Shown: one piece after another, positions 1-5,175 of the stretch | How the letters are laid out: each line of letters begins with the position of its first letter | Position numbering within the stretch: position 1 is the stretch's first letter | Assembly (NCBI GenBank): GCA_031555175.1 | Contig: JAVBUP010000043.1 | Location: 1-5,313 of the forward strand | Length of the DNA stretch: 5,313 nucleotides | Direction of reading: 5' to 3' | DNA from: JAVBUP01 sp031555175 | GTDB lineage: Bacteria; Bacillota_I; Bacilli_A; Erysipelotrichales; Coprobacillaceae | Notes under the pieces: generated by a model | Databases searched by the model: none | What the model saw: only the letters and a program-made list of their open reading frames with translations | What the model was told of the DNA's origin: nothing | Translations under genes and position numbers: made by a program

Positions 1-47
1 AATTCTTTTGTATATTTTTTATTTAAACCGCCTTTTGGTCTTCCCAT
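1..47 (-). CDS. Partial N-terminus of a probable IS3-type transposase OrfA / helix-turn-helix protein
   Basis: Only the first 15 codons are present; the gene runs off the left edge. The peptide reads MGRPKGGLNKKYTKE. A basic GRPKG start followed by a Lys-rich stretch and an aromatic-T/S-K-E/D motif is common at the start of IS3-family OrfA proteins, which bind the element ends through a helix-turn-helix. The start is well supported: AAGGAG (57-62) sits 9 nt upstream of the ATG, and a sigma-A-like promoter lies just before it. It is too short for firm family assignment. Any basic DNA-binding protein with a GRPKG (AT-hook-like) start is possible. That a gene starts here is fairly sure; the transposase identity is inference. 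Confidence 0.5.
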   Translation of the reverse strand, partial: MGRPKGGLNKKYTKE

Positions 48-68
48 AATAGTCATCTCCTTTATTTA

Positions 69-96
69 AGTATATTAAAAAGTAGACTACAGTCAA
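69..96 (-). promoter_or_regulatory. Candidate sigma-A promoter for the left-edge gene
   Basis: On the minus strand a -35 TTGACT (91-96) and a -10 TATACT (69-74) are separated by 16 nt. Each matches the consensus at 5 of 6 positions. The predicted transcription start falls near 62, almost on top of the AAGGAG ribosome binding site, so the leader would be very short. The -35 lies between the arms of the inverted repeat at 78-127. Confidence 0.45.
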
Positions 97-127
97 AACT
101 TATTGTTTTTTTTCTGTGTCTACTTTT
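78..127. repeat. Perfect 10-bp inverted repeat between PAP2 and the left-edge gene
   Basis: AAAAGTAGAC at 78-87 is the exact reverse complement of GTCTACTTTT at 118-127, with 30 nt between the arms. The right arm overlaps the first two bases of the PAP2 stop codon (126-128 on the plus strand). The left arm lies in the spacer of the predicted promoter of the left-edge gene. Two readings are possible. It may be a long-loop terminator for PAP2, since on the minus strand the distal arm ends in a run of T. Or it may be a terminal or subterminal repeat of an insertion element starting here. No sequence-only argument decides between them. Confidence 0.6.
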
Positions 128-1010
128 ATATTACAACTACATATTCCACTTTACTGTCTTTTAAAAATATTGATTCTAATAATAGAAAACTTGATATCGT
201 AAATGCAGCTCCAAATGTAACATCAGTTGCAAAATGGGCTCCCATGATGACTCTACTTATTGCTACCATAAAAACAAAAGCAAAAGCAATTATCTTAATT
301 ATGCGTACTGTTCTTTTATTTCTTAGTTTGGTAAACAGTAAAGGCAATAATGTAATCCAAACAATAATAGTTGCGTTAGCAGTATGGCCAGATGGGAATG
401 ATTTATATGCTTCCCCTGTTAATACTCCAGGAATGACATTTAGCTTTTCTGCTTGTATTACATACCAAGATGTAAAATATTCATACGGTTCTACCATATT
501 TCTAAACCTTAATCTACCAACAATCGGCTTAATTACATTTATACCAATCAAAGCAACTGCAGTTAATAATAAACCAATTATTGCTACTTTAATAATAATA
601 CTTTTATTTTTACAATCTATTTTACTAGCCACAAATAACGAAGCAATTATCAACAGTATCCCAATACCGCCCCCAATAATAAAGCGCATTGTCATATCTT
701 CAACGATATAATGGATTCCCATTATCCCAGACATCAATGCTAAAAATATCATTAATACGCCATATCCAATTAATGAAATTAGACTTTTTGTTTTGTTTGT
801 TGTATCACGATGTACAATCAAAATACCTAAACAAAACACTCCAACAGCAAGTCCTGGCATCTCACCAAATGCCTCGAAAAACTTACCATATAAACTATCA
901 ATATTAAAGATTGCCTTAGAAATTGATAGATCAGTAAATGTAAATATTGCAAACATTACTAACAAAACTGAGAATATTGTTATTTTTTCTTTCTTACTAA
1001 AAACGTTCAT
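126..1010 (-). CDS. PAP2-family membrane phosphatase (phosphatidic acid phosphatase / undecaprenyl-diphosphatase type)
   Basis: A 294-residue polytopic membrane protein. Hydrophobic segments lie near residues 11-28, 52-66, 78-98, 109-128, 137-160, 212-226, 238-256 and 264-283. The three PAP2 phosphatase motifs are present: K161-x6-R168 (KPIVGRLR), PSGH at 206-209, and SR-x5-H-x3-D at S252, R253, H259 and D263. H209 and H259 are the expected nucleophile and acid/base histidines, so the enzyme should be active. Motif 1 ends in RF where RP is usual. The family removes phosphate from lipid phosphates or undecaprenyl diphosphate; the substrate cannot be read from sequence. The ATG at 1010 is supported by GGGAGGA (1016-1022) 5 nt upstream. 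The gene stands alone between the GyrI-operon terminator and a possible mobile element, whose repeat touches the stop codon. Confidence 0.9.
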   Translation of the reverse strand: MNVFSKKEKITIFSVLLVMFAIFTFTDLSISKAIFNIDSLYGKFFEAFGEMPGLAVGVFCLGILIVHRDTTNKTKSLISLIGYGVLMIFLALMSGIMGIHYIVEDMTMRFIIGGGIGILLIIASLFVASKIDCKNKSIIIKVAIIGLLLTAVALIGINVIKPIVGRLRFRNMVEPYEYFTSWYVIQAEKLNVIPGVLTGEAYKSFPSGHTANATIIVWITLLPLLFTKLRNKRTVRIIKIIAFAFVFMVAISRVIMGAHFATDVTFGAAFTISSFLLLESIFLKDSKVEYVVVI

Positions 1011-1030
1011 AAAATTCCTCCCATATTTCT

Positions 1031-1058
1031 ATACTAACAAATATCACAAAAAATACAA
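1031..1058 (-). promoter_or_regulatory. Candidate promoter of the PAP2 gene
   Basis: On the minus strand, TTGTAT (1053-1058) and TAGTAT (1031-1036) are spaced by 16 nt. The -10 is preceded by TGT, giving an extended -10 (TGn) motif. The hexamers are weak, and the predicted start lies almost on the ribosome binding site. The call rests mainly on the region being the only non-coding stretch upstream of PAP2 after a terminator. Confidence 0.35.
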
Positions 1059-1073
1059 GAATTTTTCTTCACA

Positions 1074-1094
1074 GAAAAGGCGCAAAATTGCGCC
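1074..1094 (-). terminator. Rho-independent terminator of the AraC/GyrI operon
   Basis: GGCGCAAAATTGCGCC (1079-1094) is a perfect GC-rich palindrome. On the minus strand it is followed by TTTTCT. It starts 4 nt after the stop codon of the GyrI-like gene and separates that operon from PAP2. The U-tract is short, so termination may be incomplete. Confidence 0.75.
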
Positions 1095-1098
1095 CATT

Positions 1099-1563
1099 TT
1101 AAAGTTTTCTTATTGGAAAGAACATATAACCTTGCCCAGTTTGAGGATCGTTATAGTCAAAGACTGCTCCAACTAATGTCAGATTATTTTCTTTTAGATA
1201 CTCGATTCCTTTAGCGAAAGTATCTTTGTCATCAAATTTGATTCGAATATATTCATAGCCAGGTATTACCCACTTAGTCCAGCCTTCTGGCGCTATTGCA
1301 TCCTTTGCGCATTCAACACCAGCTAAATATAAACCTTCAGTAAAATTATTTTCCCATGGCATAAAGTTACGTCCTAAATCAGACATTACTCCCCACATCG
1401 CTAAAATATTTCCACTTTGATCCTTTGAAGCTAAATGTTTAATTTCATTGAAATGCGCATTTGCTTCACCCCATAGTGTTTGAATAAAACCAGTTCCTTG
1501 TAACGTAGATCCTTCTTTTCCAATTACTACAAACGATTCTTTTACAATTTCATCTATCATCAT
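1099..1563 (-). CDS. Stand-alone GyrI-like small-molecule-binding domain protein
   Basis: A 154-residue protein made of one GyrI-like / AraC effector-binding (BacR/Rob-C type) domain with no DNA-binding part. Recognisable blocks are VIGKEGS (13-19), TLWGEANAHF (29-38), WGVMSD (57-62), GLYLAGVE (77-84), PEGWTKWVIPG (92-102) and a C-terminal FFPI (148-151). The family binds amphipathic small molecules; some stand-alone members sequester or hydrolyse toxic compounds. Which applies here is unknown. It starts with tandem ATG codons; the first overlaps the stop of the upstream AraC gene (TAATG), and GAAGGA (1572-1577) lies 8 nt before it, so translation is probably coupled. There is no signal peptide, so it should be cytosolic. 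The upstream regulator carries a related domain, suggesting a shared or competing ligand. Confidence 0.88.
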   Translation of the reverse strand: MMIDEIVKESFVVIGKEGSTLQGTGFIQTLWGEANAHFNEIKHLASKDQSGNILAMWGVMSDLGRNFMPWENNFTEGLYLAGVECAKDAIAPEGWTKWVIPGYEYIRIKFDDKDTFAKGIEYLKENNLTLVGAVFDYNDPQTGQGYMFFPIRKL

Positions 1564-2456
1564 TATTCATTTCCTTCTTTCTTTTTAATTGGTATCCATA
1601 ACTCTGAATAATAGTCATCACTCTTTATGCCATCTTGGTATTTACCAATATCATCATACATTTCAATATTAATAGGTGTCGCTAAATCATAATCCTTACA
1701 GTTAGGCAACCATTGCGAATATATCTTAGTATTTACTTCTTGCATAGCGTTTGGTAAAGGTCCATGACAAGGAAATACTGCCCACGTGTATGCTGGAATA
1801 ACTATGGGCTGTACTAATTCATCGCTATTTACAATTAATTTGTGATGCTCTTCATTATGACCATCATGTATATCAGCAATGTAATAGTCAAAAGTATTAT
1901 CATTATCTTTAGAACCAATACTTATACCATAGTAACCGCTAATGCTATCATTTCCCATATGCGAATTATGTTCTTGCCAAAGATTTGGAATCATGGCATA
2001 TGAAGTTTGCCAATCAACTTTATAGCACTTCCCAATTAGTGTTAATTCCTCTTTATTCTCGATTCTATAATCAAGCAAGTAGCCTCCATCCAAACTAAAC
2101 TTAATCTGTAATGGGGCAAATGATTTGAGAGTTGCCTCATTTTGCTTCGCTATTGATGGCTGTATGCCGTGAAATCTTTTGAACGCTTTCGCAAAACTAT
2201 CTGGCGAGTCATAACAATATTTAAAGGCAATATCTATTATCTTTGCATTTGTCATCATCAACTCAATTCCCGCTAAAGTTAAGCGCCGCATGCGGATGTA
2301 CTCGCCAATTGTGTAGCCACTTAACATCGCAAATCCTTTCTGAAAATGAAACTGTGAAAAGCCTATGATTGTGCTAATATCTTTTATATCAATATCCTCA
2401 TATATATGCTCTTCAATGTAATCAATCGCCTTTTGCATACCCGTTATCCAGTCCAT
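1563..2456 (-). CDS. AraC-family transcriptional regulator with C-terminal GyrI-like effector domain
   Basis: A 297-residue one-component regulator. Residues 1-105 form the AraC DNA-binding domain: a first helix-turn-helix near 25-47 (IKDISTIIGFSQFHFQKGF) and a second near 73-100 with the typical S-x2-F-x3-F-K-R-x2-G-x2-P pattern. Residues about 125-297 form a GyrI/Rob-C-like ligand domain with LIGKCYKV (140-147), a following NLWQEHNSH block, and a final LWIPI (286-290) mirroring FFPI of the next gene. N-terminal HTH plus C-terminal effector domain is the Rob/TipAL-like layout of drug- or metabolite-sensing activators. I chose the ATG at 2456 because MDWITGMQKAIDYIEEH is the usual family start and GGGGTGAT (2462-2469) sits 5 nt upstream. 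A GTG at 2465 and an ATG at 2462 are in frame but overlap that site. It is probably autoregulated and co-transcribed with the GyrI-like gene. Confidence 0.9.
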   Translation of the reverse strand: MDWITGMQKAIDYIEEHIYEDIDIKDISTIIGFSQFHFQKGFAMLSGYTIGEYIRMRRLTLAGIELMMTNAKIIDIAFKYCYDSPDSFAKAFKRFHGIQPSIAKQNEATLKSFAPLQIKFSLDGGYLLDYRIENKEELTLIGKCYKVDWQTSYAMIPNLWQEHNSHMGNDSISGYYGISIGSKDNDNTFDYYIADIHDGHNEEHHKLIVNSDELVQPIVIPAYTWAVFPCHGPLPNAMQEVNTKIYSQWLPNCKDYDLATPINIEMYDDIGKYQDGIKSDDYYSELWIPIKKKEGNE

Positions 2457-2461
2457 ATGCA

Positions 2462-2469
2462 TCACCCCA
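2462..2469 (-). promoter_or_regulatory. Ribosome binding site that decides the AraC gene start
   Basis: GGGGTGAT on the minus strand is close to the GAGGTGAT complement of the 16S rRNA tail, with one A-to-G change. It is correctly spaced only for the ATG at 2456. The longer in-frame starts (GTG 2465, ATG 2462) lie inside or against this site. Confidence 0.65.
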
Positions 2470-2473
2470 TATA

Positions 2474-2512
2474 ATTATATTACCATATGCGTAATTAATT
2501 ATCCCGATAATT
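2474..2512 (-). promoter_or_regulatory. AraC gene promoter with a 16-bp palindrome over the -35 position
   Basis: A perfect -10 TATAAT (2474-2479) has no recognisable -35 at the usual distance. That position is occupied by a perfect 7-2-7 inverted repeat, AATTATC-CC-GATAATT (2497-2512). A missing -35 next to a palindrome fits a promoter controlled by a bound regulator, possibly the AraC protein itself or a repressor. The predicted start is very close to the ribosome binding site, so the exact -10 is uncertain. Confidence 0.45.
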
Positions 2513-2531
2513 TTTGCGCAGTTATGGCAAA

Positions 2532-2555
2532 TAAAAACCCATTATTTCTAACGGG
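2532..2555 (-). terminator. Rho-independent terminator of feoAB
   Basis: On the minus strand CCCGTTA-GAAA-TAATGGG (2538-2555) forms a 7-bp stem with one G-U pair and a GNRA-type GAAA loop, followed by TTTTTA. It begins 8 nt after the feoB stop codon and separates feoB from the AraC promoter. Confidence 0.85.
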
Positions 2556-2563
2556 CTTTATTA

Positions 2564-4813
2564 CTACTTAATAATTAGTGATCCTATTTGGAATACCAAT
2601 ACTGAAACAATATATGGGAAGATAAGTCTAAACAATGAATCATAAATAAAATATTTTTTACCAAATTCTACTCGCACTGCATTAATTCCAGCAATACATG
2701 GGATTAGTAACATTATATATAAGACAAATGACACAGCTCTTAATGTCCCTAATGCATCAGTTCCAAATACACTTTGAATGGCAGCGACAGTACCAGTTGC
2801 AGCCTCTTCCTCACCAAGACTAAAATCAAAGACACCAACTACACTATCTTTTACTGCAACTGCCAATCCCTCTGCTTGGTCCGCTAAATCTTGAATAAAC
2901 GTTGTTTCTTCTATTTCTTCATTATCTACTTCTTCAACTTCAAAGACTTGAGAAATAAAGCCAACTACTGTTTCCTTAGCCGCTATAGATCCAGGAATTG
3001 ATGCCACCATACGCCAATCATCAGCAAATCCAGTTGGTTGGTATAATGGTTGGAATGTCTTTCCAAAACTTGACATATAAGATGTTTGCACATCACCGTT
3101 TGGGAAATAAGCCATACCCCACAGAATTACTAGTACTGCAAATATAATTGTGAAAGTTTTATGAATATATCCTTTTAACTCAAATCGTACTTTCTTTAGT
3201 AATACTCTAATAGTCGGAATACGATATGGAGGAAGTTCTATCATAAATGATTTTTCTTCTTCTCCTTTAAATACTCCAAATAAATTAAGAATAGTAACAA
3301 TTATTACCGCGAATACAATATTGAAGACATAGATAGCGAAAATTGCTACCCCAGCATATGCACTAAAGAAAGCTGCTATAAATAAACTATATACCGGTAG
3401 TTTTGCACCACAACTCATAAATGGAACCATAAAAGCAGTTATCTTTCTCGCTCTTTCATCTTGGATAGTACGCGTTGAATAAATCGCTGGAACAGTACAT
3501 CCAAATCCTAATAGCATTGAAATAAATGAGCGACCATTAACTCCAAATTTTCTCATAATTCTGTCAATTAAGAACGCGATTCTAGCCATATAACCAGTTT
3601 CTTCTAAGATTGCTAAGAAGAAACTTAGAAAAGCCATCAGTGGCAAGAATGTTAAAACTCCGCCAACACCAGCTAAAATACCATCTAACATTAAACTTTG
3701 GAACCAATTTGGCATGTCTTGAATTAATATTCCTAAATATTTACCAATAAAATCATTAGCAAAACCGTCAACCCAATCTTGGAAAGGCGCTGCTCCTTTA
3801 ATTACTATATTTAAGAATAGAAATGCTACTAATAAGAAAATTGGTAAAGATAGATATTTATTTAATAATATATCATCTATTTTCTTTGTTGAACGTAAAC
3901 GACTCACATCAGTTTTTTTCAAAACTCTTTCAAGTATTTTTTTAATAACATTATAGCGATATGATGAGATAGCAGATTTACTATCTTCACCAGTATCTTC
4001 TTCAATTACTTCTATTTCACAATCTACTTCTGCCAATATATCAGCAGTAAAATTAGCTCGTAATGCAGTATTACCTTCTAATAATGATACAACTACTTTA
4101 GAAGTTGAGTAATTAGTAAGATTAACAGGTTTTATTTGATTATAAAGTTTCGCATAGGCCTTATCAAAAATATCACCATAATATATACTATGAGCAACTA
4201 ATTCACGTCTCGAATCATCAACATCATGCAATAAATCATCGATGTTAACATCTCTATGCTCTTTATGCTTATGATGATTATGATGCTGGCTATAATCAAA
4301 ATGAGTATGATGGATATGCCCAATTTGTTCATACATATCATCAATTACATGGAATATTTGATCAATACCAGATTTATTAACGGCACTTGTTAATACTACA
4401 GGCATATTTAGATACTTACTAAGTTTAGTAATATCTAAGTTGTAGCCCATTTTTTCTAGTTCATCTTCAAAGTTTAACACTAAAATCATAGGTTTTTGTA
4501 ACTCTCTTAACATCATAGTTAAGTAAAGATTTCTTTCTAAATTCGTTGAATCAACAACATTCAAAATTACATCCACATTTTCATTATTTAAATAGTTAGC
4601 AGTTATTTCTTCTTCCTTTGATTTAGTATCTAGTGAATAAATTCCAGGAAGATCAATGAAATTATACATCTCCCCATCTCTAACAAACTCTGCTTCTTTC
4701 TTTTCAATAGTAACTCCAGTCCAGTTTCCAACTTTAAAGTTAGATCCTGAAATAGCATTTATTAATGCTGACTTACCTACATTAGGATTTCCTACAAATG
4801 CAATTCTCTTCAT
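2564..4813 (-). CDS. feoB: FeoB, ferrous iron transport protein B with His-rich insert
   Basis: A 749-residue inner-membrane Fe(II) importer with a full N-terminal G domain: G1 GNPNVGKS (8-15), G2 TGVT (32-35), G3 DLPG (54-57), G4 NFED (114-117) and G5 TSA (142-144). A helical GDI-like domain follows (about 190-300), then the membrane domain (about 322-748) with both gate motifs, GFGCTVPA (436-443) and SCGAKLP (467-473). Cysteines C439, C468 and C706 sit at conserved positions in these gates and the C-terminal PC motif. Length is normal for the family. Unusual is a segment at residues 166-186 with ten histidines, between G5 and the helical domain. An acidic stretch lies at about 624-640. GAGGTG (4822-4827) is 8 nt before the ATG, which overlaps the feoA stop (TAATG). 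No feoC follows; a terminator does. Confidence 0.98.
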   Translation of the reverse strand: MKRIAFVGNPNVGKSALINAISGSNFKVGNWTGVTIEKKEAEFVRDGEMYNFIDLPGIYSLDTKSKEEEITANYLNNENVDVILNVVDSTNLERNLYLTMMLRELQKPMILVLNFEDELEKMGYNLDITKLSKYLNMPVVLTSAVNKSGIDQIFHVIDDMYEQIGHIHHTHFDYSQHHNHHKHKEHRDVNIDDLLHDVDDSRRELVAHSIYYGDIFDKAYAKLYNQIKPVNLTNYSTSKVVVSLLEGNTALRANFTADILAEVDCEIEVIEEDTGEDSKSAISSYRYNVIKKILERVLKKTDVSRLRSTKKIDDILLNKYLSLPIFLLVAFLFLNIVIKGAAPFQDWVDGFANDFIGKYLGILIQDMPNWFQSLMLDGILAGVGGVLTFLPLMAFLSFFLAILEETGYMARIAFLIDRIMRKFGVNGRSFISMLLGFGCTVPAIYSTRTIQDERARKITAFMVPFMSCGAKLPVYSLFIAAFFSAYAGVAIFAIYVFNIVFAVIIVTILNLFGVFKGEEEKSFMIELPPYRIPTIRVLLKKVRFELKGYIHKTFTIIFAVLVILWGMAYFPNGDVQTSYMSSFGKTFQPLYQPTGFADDWRMVASIPGSIAAKETVVGFISQVFEVEEVDNEEIEETTFIQDLADQAEGLAVAVKDSVVGVFDFSLGEEEAATGTVAAIQSVFGTDALGTLRAVSFVLYIMLLIPCIAGINAVRVEFGKKYFIYDSLFRLIFPYIVSVLVFQIGSLIIK

Positions 4814-5040
4814 TATCTTAACACCTCTACTTCAATTGATTTTGCTTCATGTTTTCTTAAAGCAATATAATTACCACATGCGATATATTCTAATGGATCT
4901 TTAAATGGAGCACTTCTCACATATGTGATTTCTCCACCAACATATACACCCATTGTAAATAAAGTTTCTTTTATTGATTTTTCCAAGTCAATCTTTTTAA
5001 TAATTGCTGTTTGATTTTCTTTTAATTCATTCAAGAACAT
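4813..5040 (-). CDS. feoA: FeoA, small SH3-like ferrous iron transport accessory protein
   Basis: A 75-residue cytosolic protein of typical FeoA length. It has the family pattern: an N-terminal LNEL, a central LFTMGVYVGGEI (27-38), APFKDPLEY (44-52) and a terminal ALRKHEAKSIEVEV (60-73). FeoA proteins have an SH3-like fold and are thought to act with FeoB, perhaps modulating its transport or GTPase activity; the exact role is unsettled. It is the first gene of the operon, with AAGGGGG (5048-5054) placed 7 nt before the ATG. Its TAA overlaps the feoB ATG by one base, implying coupled translation. Confidence 0.95.
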   Translation of the reverse strand: MFLNELKENQTAIIKKIDLEKSIKETLFTMGVYVGGEITYVRSAPFKDPLEYIACGNYIALRKHEAKSIEVEVLR

Positions 5041-5055
5041 CCTACTTCCCCCTTT

Positions 5056-5070
5056 TTAGAATCATTCTAG
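5056..5070. promoter_or_regulatory. Second 7-1-7-like palindrome downstream of the feo start
   Basis: TAGAAT-C-ATTCTA (5057-5069) is a perfect palindrome at about +7 to +19. As a 15-mer (5056-5070) it matches the Per-type consensus at 11 of 14 positions and the Fur consensus at 9 of 14. Its centre is 27 bp from that of the box over the -10. It could be a second operator or an unrelated leader element. Confidence 0.45.
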
Positions 5071-5081
5071 ATTACTCGTTA

Positions 5082-5110
5082 ATTATATTCATTATAAATA
5101 CACTTGTCAA
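5082..5110 (-). promoter_or_regulatory. Perfect consensus sigma-A promoter of feoAB
   Basis: On the minus strand a -35 TTGACA (5105-5110) and a -10 TATAAT (5082-5087) are separated by exactly 17 nt, a full match to the sigma-A consensus. The predicted start is near 5075-5077, giving a leader of about 35 nt before feoA. Such a strong core promoter implies tight repression, which the palindromes at 5083-5097 and 5056-5070 could provide. Confidence 0.85.
5083..5097 (-). promoter_or_regulatory. Candidate Fur/PerR-family box over the feo -10
   Basis: TTATAATGAATATAA (minus strand) matches the Per box TTATAATNATTATAA at 13 of 14 defined positions and the Bacillus Fur box TGATAATNATTATCA at 11 of 14. 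It overlaps the -10 and part of the spacer, an ideal place for repression. AT-richness raises the chance of random matches, but position and the iron-uptake context favour a real Fur-type operator. Confidence 0.55.
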
Positions 5111-5111
5111 T

Positions 5112-5136
5112 ATTATTTATAAGATTTATAAATAAT
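5112..5136. repeat. Perfect 11-bp inverted repeat just upstream of the feo -35
   Basis: ATTATTTATAA (5112-5122) and TTATAAATAAT (5126-5136) are exact reverse complements around a GAT spacer. It begins one base beyond the -35. The position suits an activator site or an AT-rich UP element. I do not recognise the motif. Confidence 0.5.
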
Positions 5137-5150
5137 TTCATTTAATGAAA
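5136..5150. repeat. 7-1-7 palindrome abutting the upstream repeat
   Basis: TTTCATT-T-AATGAAA is a perfect palindrome sharing one base with the 11-bp repeat. It lies between that repeat and the T-tract of the upstream terminator. It may be a second binding site or a chance palindrome in AT-rich DNA. Confidence 0.35.
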
Positions 5151-5175
5151 AATAAAAAGCGGAATTACTTCCGCT
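5151..5175 (-). terminator. Rho-independent terminator upstream of feoAB
   Basis: On the minus strand AGCGGAA-GTAA-TTCCGCT (5158-5175) forms a perfect 7-bp stem with a 4-nt loop and is followed by TTTTATT. It would stop leftward transcription from a gene beyond the right edge and insulate the feo promoter. Confidence 0.8.

Noticed and set aside
103..711. Plus-strand 202-codon open frame
   Set aside because: It lies antisense to the PAP2 gene, which has intact catalytic motifs and a strong ribosome binding site. The plus-strand frame has no recognisable domain and is a shadow.
1057..1069. AAGAA-TTT-TTCTT small palindrome between PAP2 and the GyrI-like gene
   Set aside because: Short, all A/T apart from one pair, and expected by chance in such AT-rich DNA; it is not followed by a useful T-tract.
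793..1176. Plus-strand 127-codon frame spanning the PAP2 start and its upstream region
   Set aside because: It crosses a terminator and is antisense to two well-supported genes; its product is low-complexity with no family resemblance.
2463..2465. GTG start for the AraC gene at 2465
   Set aside because: It lies inside the GGGGTGAT ribosome binding site that serves the ATG at 2456, and the family typically begins MDWI.
2469..2480. ATATAATTATAT self-complementary 12-mer at the AraC -10
   Set aside because: It is composed only of A and T and contains the -10 itself, so the symmetry is probably incidental.
4656..4904. Plus-strand 82-codon frame across the feoA/feoB junction
   Set aside because: It is antisense to the FeoB G domain and to FeoA, both clear family members.
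5041..5150. Riboswitch or structured RNA leader before feoA
   Set aside because: The predicted leader is only about 35 nt and holds one short palindrome, too small for a known riboswitch class.
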